Shown here: one piece after another, positions 1 through 7,577 of the stretch
Layout: each line of letters begins with the position of its first letter
Position numbering within the stretch: the stretch's first letter is position 1
From: Bacteroidales bacterium
Lineage (GTDB): Bacteria; Bacteroidota; Bacteroidia; Bacteroidales; F082
Direction of reading: 5' to 3'
Length of the DNA stretch: 23,664 nt
NCBI GenBank assembly: GCA_900769945.1
Contig: CAAGIO010000032.1
Coordinates: forward strand, 1-23,664
The notes under the pieces: generated by a model
Seen by the model: only the letters and a program-made list of their open reading frames with translations
What the model was told of the DNA's origin: nothing
Databases searched by the model: none
Position numbers and translations under genes: made by a program

Positions 1-1476
1 AGAGCCTGACGACGGCCCCTGCGGGTTGGTCTGCGCACCCGCGCTGTAATCACCGTACCATTCAGAGCACCACTCATACACATTGCCGCTCATGTCGTAT
101 ATCCCAAGCTCGTTTGGAGTCTTTGTACCTACCGCATGGGTCTTGCTACCGCTGTTATCATCATACCATGCCACATCGCCTATGTTGTTGCTCCCGCTGT
201 ACTTGTAGTGCCGGCTCTTGTTGCCCCCTCGCGCAGCATACTCCCACTCCGCCTCCGTAGGTAGGCGGAAGTTCGCGCCTGTGAGCCTGTTCAGCCTGCT
301 TATAAACTCTTGGCAGTCGTTCCAGCTAACCTGCTCCACAGGGTTTATAGCACCCTTGAAATAACTCGGGTTGCTCCCCATCACCGCCTCCCACAGCTCC
401 TGCGTCACCTCGTACTTCCCTATATAGTAGTCGCTCAGAGTCACGCTATGCACTGGCTTCTCGTCACCGTCTGCGTCGCTTCCCTGCTCCGTGGTCGCTC
501 CCATCTCAAAGGTGCCGCCCTCAACATACACCATCTCGAAACTCACCCCGTTTACTGTGAAGGTCTTGTTGCCTGCAGCTATGCCGTATTCATGCTGCGG
601 CTCCACAACCGCCTGCCGCGGCACTTCAACCATCTGTTGCGGCTCGCTCGACTCTTCGAGCTTTATATTCTCAAGACGCAGCGTCTCGTTTATGTTTATC
701 GTCACCACCTCGGCATACGGCTCGTAGCCCCTCTTCCGAACTTCCACACGGTGCTGCCCTCGGTTTATCTTCCTTGCGAGATACGGCGTTGTGCCCACCT
801 TCTTATCGTCTATATACAACTCCGCACCGCTCGGCTCGCTCTTCACAGTGAGATATCCGAAGTTCGGCATAAGTTCAACGTTTAAAGTCTTCTCCTCATC
901 TTTCGCAAAGGAAACGGTCTTTTCCACCTTGATATAGTCTTGGCATTCGACCCTGCACCGGTGTTCTGCTCCCACCGACAACTGCACGTTCACTGAGCCA
1001 GTGCCCACGTATGCGTTATCGACATATATCTTCGCCTCAACAGGGGTCGCCACCACGGTAAGTGTCCCCGTCTCCATCCCAAGCACCATCTCGTATATCT
1101 TCCCTTCCTTCAGCCGCGATGGCAGACTGTACACGCAGTCTCCGTTATACCTTATCACTATCGAGCCCTCCCTGTTTGACGACACGTACAGGCGGTATTC
1201 ACCGTTCTCGTATTCCTTATGCGTGATGAACGGTCCGTTTGTCTTAAATGTCAGTTTCTGGAATGTCGCCTCGTCTATGCCCACAGGCTTCACCTTTATG
1301 AGGCACACCTTGTTGCCGTCGTAGTCCGTCTGCTGGTCCTTAGTAAGCCTGCCCGGATCCATTATTCCGTTTGGAACCATTCGGAAGTCCTCCACCATTA
1401 TCGGTGATTGCGCAACAGCCGCCATGCTCAGCATTATGGCCATTGCAGTAATGATTAGTCTGGATATTATTCTCAT
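1..1476 (-). CDS. PEGA-domain / formylglycine-generating-enzyme (SUMF1) fold protein, 3' end outside window
   Basis: The open frame runs from ATG at 1476 leftwards to the window edge without a stop: 492 codons, C-terminus missing. A signal peptide is visible (about residues 1-22, ending AVAQ). Two PEGA-type beta domains follow, about 137-205 and 206-272; the second carries SEPSGAELYIDDKKVGTTP. From about residue 310 it shows the FGE-sulfatase fold: GGTFEMG, YYIGKYEVTQELWEAVMG, FRLPTEAEWEYAARGG and GIYDMSGNVYEWC. Known of the family: PEGA modules usually anchor or scaffold surface proteins. Stand-alone FGE-fold proteins in Bacteroidales mostly lack sulfatase-maturing activity. The region holding the copper-binding cysteines lies beyond the window, so activity cannot be judged. 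Its start is 23 bp after the stop of the LPP20-like gene, so the two are probably one transcript. Fold is certain; function is not. Confidence 0.88.
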   Translation of the reverse strand, partial: MRIISRLIITAMAIMLSMAAVAQSPIMVEDFRMVPNGIMDPGRLTKDQQTDYDGNKVCLIKVKPVGIDEATFQKLTFKTNGPFITHKEYENGEYRLYVSSNREGSIVIRYNGDCVYSLPSRLKEGKIYEMVLGMETGTLTVVATPVEAKIYVDNAYVGTGSVNVQLSVGAEHRCRVECQDYIKVEKTVSFAKDEEKTLNVELMPNFGYLTVKSEPSGAELYIDDKKVGTTPYLARKINRGQHRVEVRKRGYEPYAEVVTININETLRLENIKLEESSEPQQMVEVPRQAVVEPQHEYGIAAGNKTFTVNGVSFEMVYVEGGTFEMGATTEQGSDADGDEKPVHSVTLSDYYIGKYEVTQELWEAVMGSNPSYFKGAINPVEQVSWNDCQEFISRLNRLTGANFRLPTEAEWEYAARGGNKSRHYKYSGSNNIGDVAWYDDNSGSKTHAVGTKTPNELGIYDMSGNVYEWCSEWYGDYSAGAQTNPQGPSSGS

Positions 1477-1499
1477 TTCCTTATTATTAATTATTTTCC

Positions 1500-3341
1500 T
1501 TATTCAAATCTGAACGAGTGTGCGTTAATCTTTTCATCTACGGGAGTTTCTTTGGGCTGCCATGTCCTGACATGAATCACAGGCTTTTCGCCGCGTAGGT
1601 CAACCATGAGGAAGAGGTAGCCTATATCGCCGTAAGTGCTTGACAGATATTCCTGTTTCACCTCCACTCCAATCACGTCTTTAATTCCGTTAACGGTATT
1701 GAACCTTGTGTCGGCAAGCTTTAGGTTGACGAATTCGTTATTATCGAAGATACGATTAAGGCGGGATATGAACTGCGATTTAGAGAGTGTGTCGTACTTT
1801 ACCTTCACCTCGTCTCTCATGCTCAGCATATCCGATTTCTTTGATTCTCTGAATACGGAGCCTATGATAATGAGGGCGTTATCGGAGAATATCTGGTTAA
1901 GATAGTCGCGGCGTTTCAGTGCGTAGGCAGTTTGGTAGTCTTCAAGGAAGTTAAGCAGGGTGAGTTTGGCTTCCTGCGACCATTTATCTTTAGAGAGGAT
2001 GTCGCTTTCGGCAATATCAGTAAGTTGGAAGGCGATAGACTCTACGAGTCCAGATTCTTTATTGATACGGAGGCTTAGGTTGCGTATTAAGCTTGCGTTA
2101 CCGTTGAAGTCGAAGCGGAGAGGAATAGAGCGGCATAATACAATATCGTTAAATTCAAGGAATTTGTACGATGGAGTGGCGATAATCTTGCAGTTGCCGG
2201 AGGCGAGCATGCTTTGGAACATCTGGTAGCCGTCGATTGTGAAAAGGGAGCGGACGCTTTCGGCGTTATGGTTAGAGATAGCCTTCTCAATGCTTTTCGT
2301 CAGCTTGGAATAGGGTTGTTCCGGGGTAGAGAACGACTCCACGAACGACTCTGATTTCTCAATAGTCTCCATATAGCCCTGCGAGTAAGTCTTCATCTCG
2401 GCAATATCCTTCACTTTCTTTGCCTTATTGATGTCAACCGTTTTCTTTGCCTCCGGGATTTCAATCTGCTCATCGAGCTGGCACATTATGGAATACACTT
2501 CGGGGTCGTAGTATTTAGCGGCATCAATGTTTTCAATATCAATCACGACAAAGACCTCGTCAACGTCGTGGTGCTGCAGTTTCACGGTGCATAATCCGTT
2601 TTCGACGGAAGTGGTAGAAGTGCCGGAGCCGTTATAGTATTCAAATTCGATGCCGTTCACGCAGTTGCCGTATAGGTTTACGGCAAAGATGAACTCGTTG
2701 CTGCCGGCTTGTTCCTGTTTGCGTGGCAGCACTACAATATCAGAGAGGAGGTTTTCCGTTTTCCTCATAATCCATTTGTAGGCCGGGCATTCGAGGCCGT
2801 TCTCAGGGTCGATATATTTCAGGGCGTTGGCGAAAGGGTGAGAATGGCAGAGCATCATCGCCCAGTAGTAGCTTCGGAGGGCAATGCCGAGCTGCAGCTG
2901 TTCTTCTGCGGCCAGAGCTTGCACAATATAGTCACGTACCCTGCTCTCCCTTAAGTCACAAATAATATTAAAGTCGCTTCTACTAATATATCTCATTATC
3001 CTTGCCTTACCATCGGCATCAGAGATAACAATATCACTTGCCATTTTCTTCAGAATATCGGAATATGTGCCCATAATCCTCTCTCTCTGCTCATCGTTAT
3101 CACCGCCATCTGGGAAATATACCGGGTCGAGCGAGTTGTCATTGGCGATAGCCGACAGCAGCTCTTCAATGGCCTTCTCGTCAGCCTTGCGCTTGTTTTT
3201 ACACTCTCCACTGTCTCCATAGAAATATTCAGGGTTAGCCATGATTTTCTCTGCCTCCCTGATAGTATTACGGTTACCTTGTGAGAAGCCCACAATATGC
3301 AACAACAATATCAAAATAAAGATAATTTTGCGTTTGTCCAT
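1500..3341 (-). CDS. secreted LPP20-like / NTF2-like protein of unknown function
   Basis: 613 residues from ATG. A cleavable signal peptide is visible at 1-22 (hydrophobic run ILILLLHIVGFSQG), with no lipobox cysteine. Residues about 27-150 resemble the LPP20 fold of Bacteroidales exported proteins (IMANPEYFYGDSGE followed by an ADEKAIEELLSAIA helix). A helical stretch with YYWAMMLCHSHP follows, then a beta-rich middle region (about 205-300). The C-terminal part contains an NTF2-like region, about 460-590 (FLEDYQTAYALKRRDYLNQIFSD). Domain names are from remembered family patterns, not a search. The promoter is at 3368-3401 and the gene leads a unit with the PEGA/FGE-fold gene. The pairing suggests a joint cell-envelope role, which is inference. 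No catalytic motif was recognised. Confidence 0.8.
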   Translation of the reverse strand: MDKRKIIFILILLLHIVGFSQGNRNTIREAEKIMANPEYFYGDSGECKNKRKADEKAIEELLSAIANDNSLDPVYFPDGGDNDEQRERIMGTYSDILKKMASDIVISDADGKARIMRYISRSDFNIICDLRESRVRDYIVQALAAEEQLQLGIALRSYYWAMMLCHSHPFANALKYIDPENGLECPAYKWIMRKTENLLSDIVVLPRKQEQAGSNEFIFAVNLYGNCVNGIEFEYYNGSGTSTTSVENGLCTVKLQHHDVDEVFVVIDIENIDAAKYYDPEVYSIMCQLDEQIEIPEAKKTVDINKAKKVKDIAEMKTYSQGYMETIEKSESFVESFSTPEQPYSKLTKSIEKAISNHNAESVRSLFTIDGYQMFQSMLASGNCKIIATPSYKFLEFNDIVLCRSIPLRFDFNGNASLIRNLSLRINKESGLVESIAFQLTDIAESDILSKDKWSQEAKLTLLNFLEDYQTAYALKRRDYLNQIFSDNALIIIGSVFRESKKSDMLSMRDEVKVKYDTLSKSQFISRLNRIFDNNEFVNLKLADTRFNTVNGIKDVIGVEVKQEYLSSTYGDIGYLFLMVDLRGEKPVIHVRTWQPKETPVDEKINAHSFRFE

Positions 3342-3635
3342 AAAAGAAACTTAATATTAATTAGGTGCAAAAATACAAAATCCATTCAAATGCCAAGCAA
3401 AATAATGTAAAAAACGCAATAATATTATTAGTTTCCGAAAAGGGTATCCGAGTAGCATCGAAAGCCGTGGCGAAAGGTCAGAAGTCGATGGTAGATAAGC
3501 ATTATGAAACAGACGAATGGTTTGGATCAGATATTTTCCCAAATATATGTTTATCAGGAAGTTATCGAAAAATAATGTTTTAGACAGATAAAAGATGCAA
3601 TATATTAATTAATAAGGTGTGAGTTGGGGTTCTGT
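3342..3635. other. 294-bp intergenic region, no gene recognised
   Basis: This is the gap between the stop of the OmpA-family gene (leftward) and the start of the LPP20-like gene (also leftward). It holds the promoter at 3368-3401, a perfect 12-bp palindrome AATAATATTATT at 3418-3429, and an imperfect stem pairing CATCGA (3456-3461) with TCGATG (3485-3490). A short AT hairpin lies at 3531-3546. An open frame on the plus strand (GTG 3365 to 3583) has no promoter or ribosome site and no recognisable family; it is not called. No intrinsic terminator with a U-run was seen for the OmpA operon. Confidence 0.5.
3368..3401 (-). promoter_or_regulatory. Bacteroidota-type promoter of the LPP20-like gene
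   Basis: Read on the minus strand, a -7 box TATTTTTG (3375-3368) is preceded by TTTG (3401-3398) at a 22-nt spacing. This fits the TTTG / TAnnTTTG pattern of the Bacteroidota primary sigma factor. The ATG at 3341 begins 26 nt downstream of the box. Confidence 0.75.
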
Positions 3636-5288
3636 TTATTTCAAGAAACGGATTTCCACGCGACGGTTGAGGGCTTTATTTTCATCGTTATCGTTAGGAG
3701 CTACAGGCAATGTATCGCCATAGCCGGCGGTAGAGATACGGGCAGGGTCAACGGCACGTGCCACGAGAGCCGCTTTCACGCTCTCCGCCCGCTGCAACGA
3801 GAGCCGCATATTATACTCTTCTCCACCCGTATCATCGGCATGTCCTGAAATCTCAACATCTAAGGTGTTATGGTTCAAGAAGGTAGCTAAAGAATCGAGG
3901 GCGGAACCAGAAGATTCGTCGATAACGGAGCTATCAAACTCAAAATTGATGTTCCGCATCAGGAATTGAGAGAAGTCGTTAACGTCGGCATTGACGATGT
4001 TTTCTACTTGGCAGGAGAAGACATCATATCCGCCGAAGCCGCCGTCACGGTCGGAGGAGAGATAAGCTCTTGAGCCATCGTCATCTACCACAAAGCAAAT
4101 CTCGTTTGCCTCTGTATTAATGGGGAAGCCAATATTACTGGGCGCGCCCCATTCTCCTTTACGGTCACGGCGTGAGAAGAAGAGGTCATAGCCACCCATT
4201 GAGTTGTCCCTATCGGAAGCGAAAAACAAAGTCGTTCCATCAATAGAAAGGAACGGGCTCATCTCATTGGCATCGGTATTGACATTGTGGAGCGGCTTAG
4301 GTTTAGACCATTGTCCATCAATAAGTTGAGAGCAAAAGATATCAGCCTTCTGTTTAGAGTTTGAATAACGGACGAAGAAGAGTTCATTCCCATCGGCACT
4401 GATAAACGGTTGAGACTCCATAGCCGTGGTGTTGATGAGCGGTCCGAGGTTAAAGGGCGAGCAGAAAGTGTTGTTCAAGCGTTGGGCGACAAAGATATCG
4501 CCTCTTCCATATCCGCCGAGCCAGTCAAAGCCGACGAAGAACAGCAGTGCGGAGTCCTGCGACAATGATGCGGAGCCTGTCCTCTGTTCGTCGTTCCAGC
4601 CAAGAGTCAAGGGGCGGGGTTCCTGTAACTCATTATCTATCAGTGTAGAGAGCAGCAGTGATTCATTACGGAAGCCATGGTGGCCTATTTCAGCGGAGCG
4701 TCGAGTGAAGAGAATGTCATCGGTATGGGGCAGCACTTGGTTGACATATTCGTCACCATCAGTGTTTATGTTTGCTCCTACATTGAGGGGCGGGGAGCAG
4801 ACGGGGTTCTCCAAGAGGTCTTTCCTGATACAGGACAGCGCGAGCAGTTGGGAGGCGACGTCTTTAAATCCATCATTCTGATTATCAAGGGTGAGGCACC
4901 AATGGAGGAGGGCGATGGCGTCATCATAAAGGCGGTTGTCGATATACAGTTTGGAGAGGGTTAGAGCAGAGCGTGGAGAAGCCAAGGAGTCGATGGCGAG
5001 AACTTTTTCAAGGCAAGGGACGGCTTGCGTCTGGCAAGATGTTTCGAGAAAGATGTCGGCTTTAAGGAGCCAAGCCATATAAGAGAGGCTGTCGAGGGAG
5101 ATAGCCTTGTCAACGAGACGCAAGGCCTCGGCATAGTCTCTATTATTGAAGTATGAGTATGCTTTATTATAATATTTGAGATGTTTAGAATTGTTTTGAG
5201 CGAAGGAAAGAGAAGGGTGACAAGTAAAAAAAAGGATTAGTGGTAGCACCAATCCTTTAATATTCAGTATGTTATGTGATAGCGTCAT
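3636..5288 (-). CDS. TPR-PD40-OmpA family outer-membrane protein
   Basis: 550 residues. A signal peptide is visible at about 1-31 (LVLPLILFFTCHPSLSFAQ). Tetratricopeptide-like helices follow at about 35-165 (AYSYFNNRDYAEALRLVDKAI). PD40/WD40-like beta-propeller blades span about 190-435, including DGTTLFFASDRDNSMGGYDLF and DGGFGGYDVFS. The C-terminal OmpA peptidoglycan-binding domain (about 445-550) shows FEFDSS, ISGHADDTG, NMRLSLQRAESV and NRRVEI. The layout resembles PorE of the type IX secretion system, but the carboxypeptidase-regulatory-like domain between propeller and OmpA is absent and the protein is shorter. The role is likely periplasmic, bridging outer membrane and peptidoglycan. 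The ATG overlaps the TGA of folD (ATGA, 5285-5288), so translation is probably coupled. A PorE-like role is inference. Confidence 0.9.
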   Translation of the reverse strand: MTLSHNILNIKGLVLPLILFFTCHPSLSFAQNNSKHLKYYNKAYSYFNNRDYAEALRLVDKAISLDSLSYMAWLLKADIFLETSCQTQAVPCLEKVLAIDSLASPRSALTLSKLYIDNRLYDDAIALLHWCLTLDNQNDGFKDVASQLLALSCIRKDLLENPVCSPPLNVGANINTDGDEYVNQVLPHTDDILFTRRSAEIGHHGFRNESLLLSTLIDNELQEPRPLTLGWNDEQRTGSASLSQDSALLFFVGFDWLGGYGRGDIFVAQRLNNTFCSPFNLGPLINTTAMESQPFISADGNELFFVRYSNSKQKADIFCSQLIDGQWSKPKPLHNVNTDANEMSPFLSIDGTTLFFASDRDNSMGGYDLFFSRRDRKGEWGAPSNIGFPINTEANEICFVVDDDGSRAYLSSDRDGGFGGYDVFSCQVENIVNADVNDFSQFLMRNINFEFDSSVIDESSGSALDSLATFLNHNTLDVEISGHADDTGGEEYNMRLSLQRAESVKAALVARAVDPARISTAGYGDTLPVAPNDNDENKALNRRVEIRFLK

Positions 5289-6166
5289 TTTCTTTTCTTA
5301 GCCTGCAGAGTATTATAGAGCAGCGACACTATAGTCATAGGGCCCACGCCGCCTGGCACAGGGGTGATTTTGGAGGCGATAGGGGCGACACTCTCGAAAT
5401 CCACGTCGCCATCGATGCGGTAGCCTTTTTCCTTTGACTCGTCAGGGATACGGTGGATACCCACGTCGATGATGACGGCGCCGGGCTTAACCATGTCGGC
5501 GGTAAGGTATTTAGGTTTGCCGATAGCTACGATAAGGATGTCGGCTTGGCGTGTGATGTCAGCGATATTCTTTGTTTTGCTGTGGCACATGGTGACGGTG
5601 GCGTCGGCGCCTTTACGTGAGAGCATCACGCTGATAGGAGTGCCCACAATATTGGAGCGTCCGAGTACGACGACGTTTTTGCCTTGAGTCTCTACGCCGC
5701 TGCGTTTGAGGAGTTCCATTATTCCGAAAGGAGTGGCAGGCAGGAAGCAAGGCTCGCCAAGCTGCATCAGGCCGATACTATAAGGGGTGAAACCATCGAC
5801 GTCCTTATCAGGGTTGATAGCGCGGACCACCTTTCTCTCATCTATATGTTTAGGGAGAGGGAGCTGGATGATATAGCCATCTACCTCATTATCATTATTA
5901 AGGAAGTCGATAAGGTCGAGGAGTTCTTTCTCTGATGTTGATTCAGGGAGGCGATAAACAGAAGAGGTCATACCTACTGACTGGCAGGCTTTCTCTTTTG
6001 AGGCGACGTAGGTCTTGCTTGCGCCGTCATCTCCCACTATAATAGCGGCGAGATGAGGGGCGTCTAAACCTTTGTCCAACATTTCCGCGACTTCTGCGGC
6101 TATTTCTTTTTTCAGAGCCTCGGCTATAGCCTTGCCGTCGATAAGTTTATCTGGTGATACTGTCAT
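5285..6166 (-). CDS. folD: bifunctional methylenetetrahydrofolate dehydrogenase / methenyltetrahydrofolate cyclohydrolase FolD
   Basis: 293 residues, normal length. It interconverts 5,10-methylene-, 5,10-methenyl- and 10-formyl-tetrahydrofolate with NADP(H), supplying one-carbon units for purine and formyl-methionine synthesis in the cytoplasm. The active-site motif YVASKEKAC places Tyr53 and the catalytic Lys57. GYIIQLPLPKH (Gln101) and KDVDGF (Asp124) line the folate pocket. GRSNIVGTP (169-177) is the dinucleotide-binding turn and PGGVGPMT is near the C-terminus. It starts 11 bp after the ffh stop and its TGA overlaps the ATG of the OmpA-family gene. It is thus the middle gene of an ffh-folD-ompA-like unit driven by the promoter before ffh. 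Confidence 0.97.
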   Translation of the reverse strand: MTVSPDKLIDGKAIAEALKKEIAAEVAEMLDKGLDAPHLAAIIVGDDGASKTYVASKEKACQSVGMTSSVYRLPESTSEKELLDLIDFLNNDNEVDGYIIQLPLPKHIDERKVVRAINPDKDVDGFTPYSIGLMQLGEPCFLPATPFGIMELLKRSGVETQGKNVVVLGRSNIVGTPISVMLSRKGADATVTMCHSKTKNIADITRQADILIVAIGKPKYLTADMVKPGAVIIDVGIHRIPDESKEKGYRIDGDVDFESVAPIASKITPVPGGVGPMTIVSLLYNTLQAKKRK

Positions 6167-6177
6167 ATTTTAAAAAA

Positions 6178-7518
6178 TTATTTCTTTTGATTTCTTTTAG
6201 CCTGCTGCATCATCTGCATCATTCTTTTAGCGCCGCCGGTGGTCATCATGCGCATCATTTTGGAAGTCTCGTCAAACTGTTTGATAAGGCGGTTCACCTC
6301 GTTGATGTCGTTTCCGGAGCCTGCGGCTATTCTTCTTTTACGGCTTCCATTGATGATTTTAGGGTTCTCGCGTTCTTCTGGTGTCATTGAACCTATGATA
6401 GCCTCGATGCTCTTGAAGGCGTCCTCATCGATATCCTCGTCGCTGATTTTGTTCATACCCGGAATCATGCCGGCGAGTTCCTTGATGCTGCCCATCCTCT
6501 TAATCTGTTGTATTTGTTTGAGGAAGTCGTTATAGTTAAACTCGTTCTTCTGGAGTTTTCTTTTCAGTTTGATAGCTTCTTCGGCGTCGAATTGTTCTTG
6601 GGCGCGTTCCACGAGGGAGACGATGTCGCCCATGCCGAGGATACGGTCGGCCATACGTTTGGGGTAGAAGATGTCGAGGGCGTCCATTTTCTCGCCGAGA
6701 CCCACGAACTTGATAGGCTTCTCCACGACGGTACGAATAGTGAGAGCCGCGCCGCCGCGGGTGTCGCCATCGAGTTTGGTGAGCACCACGCCATCGAAGT
6801 CGAGGCGGTCATTAAAGGCCTTGGCGGTGTTCACCGCGTCCTGTCCTGTCATCGAGTCAACGACGAAGAGCGTCTCCTGCGGGTTGACGGCCTTCTTGAT
6901 ATTGGCTATCTCCACCATCATTTCTTCGTCAACGGCGAGACGGCCGGCGGTATCGATGATGACGACATTCTTTCCGTCTTTCTTGGCCTTCACTATTGCG
7001 TTCTCAGCAATCTTTACAGGGTTGATGTTGCCTTCTTCTGAATAGACCTCCACGCCTACTTGTTCGCCAAGGACCTTGAGCTGGTCGATAGCGGCAGGAC
7101 GATACACGTCGCACGCCACGAGGAGAGAACTCTTACCCTTCTTGTTCTTCAGATAGTTAGCAAGCTTAGCTGAGAATGTTGTCTTACCGGAGCCTTGGAG
7201 ACCCGCGATAAGCACAACAGCTGGGTTACCTTTGATATTAATCTCAGAATGTTCTCCACCCATGAGCTCGGCAAGTTCATCATGAACAATCTTCACCATG
7301 AGTTGGCTTGGTGACACTGATGTCAGAATCTTCTGGCCTATGGCCTTCTCCTTTATCTCGTTAGTGACATCTTTCGCTATCTTATAACTGACATCGGCAT
7401 CCAACAAAGCCTTTCTCACCTCTTTCAAGGTCTCAGCTACATTTATCTCCGTGATATATCCTTGTCCCTTCAGTATCTTGAACGAACGTTCCAGTTTCTC
7501 GCTTAAGCCTTCAAACAT
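6178..7518 (-). CDS. ffh: signal recognition particle protein Ffh (SRP54)
   Basis: 446 residues. With 4.5S RNA it binds signal sequences of nascent membrane proteins and delivers ribosomes to FtsY. The N domain is followed by the GTPase: P-loop GLQGSGKTT (106-114), DVYRPAAIDQLK, DTAGRL (189-194) and TKLDGDTRGG. GLGEKMDALDIF closes the G domain. The methionine-rich M domain runs from about 300 to the end, with the RNA-binding stretch INGSRKRRIAAGSG and a tail containing KMMRMM and RMMQMMQQ. The SRP RNA gene was not found in the window. The gene heads the ffh-folD-OmpA unit. Its promoter overlaps the end of the upstream sulfatase-like gene. Confidence 0.98.
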   Translation of the reverse strand: MFEGLSEKLERSFKILKGQGYITEINVAETLKEVRKALLDADVSYKIAKDVTNEIKEKAIGQKILTSVSPSQLMVKIVHDELAELMGGEHSEINIKGNPAVVLIAGLQGSGKTTFSAKLANYLKNKKGKSSLLVACDVYRPAAIDQLKVLGEQVGVEVYSEEGNINPVKIAENAIVKAKKDGKNVVIIDTAGRLAVDEEMMVEIANIKKAVNPQETLFVVDSMTGQDAVNTAKAFNDRLDFDGVVLTKLDGDTRGGAALTIRTVVEKPIKFVGLGEKMDALDIFYPKRMADRILGMGDIVSLVERAQEQFDAEEAIKLKRKLQKNEFNYNDFLKQIQQIKRMGSIKELAGMIPGMNKISDEDIDEDAFKSIEAIIGSMTPEERENPKIINGSRKRRIAAGSGNDINEVNRLIKQFDETSKMMRMMTTGGAKRMMQMMQQAKRNQKK

Positions 7519-7541
7519 ACTTTTTTATTTTTTTATGATTG

Positions 7542-7577
7542 CAAAAATACAAATTTTTTCAATATCTGTTAAACAAA
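7542..7577 (-). promoter_or_regulatory. promoter of the ffh operon
   Basis: The minus strand reads TATTTTTG at 7549-7542, with a TTTG at 7577-7574 (24-nt spacing, a little long). The -7 context TTTGTATTTTTGCA is identical to that of the promoter at 3368. The upstream half lies inside the last codons of the sulfatase-like gene, whose stop is at 7559. Confidence 0.65.

Noticed and set aside
310..885. Long plus-strand frame (191 codons) opposite the PEGA/FGE gene
   Set aside because: The minus strand carries clear PEGA and FGE motifs throughout; the plus-strand translation is low-complexity His/Leu/Arg-rich shadow coding.
3365..3583. 72-codon plus-strand open frame in the intergenic gap
   Set aside because: It starts with GTG that overlaps the minus-strand -7 box, has no promoter or ribosome site of its own, and the protein resembles no family I know.
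3402..3600. SRP (4.5S) RNA gene near ffh
   Set aside because: No long hairpin with the conserved tetraloop and asymmetric internal-loop bases of the SRP RNA was seen on either strand.
6508..7041. 177-codon plus-strand frame opposite ffh
   Set aside because: It is antisense to the conserved Ffh GTPase and M domains, with no independent evidence.
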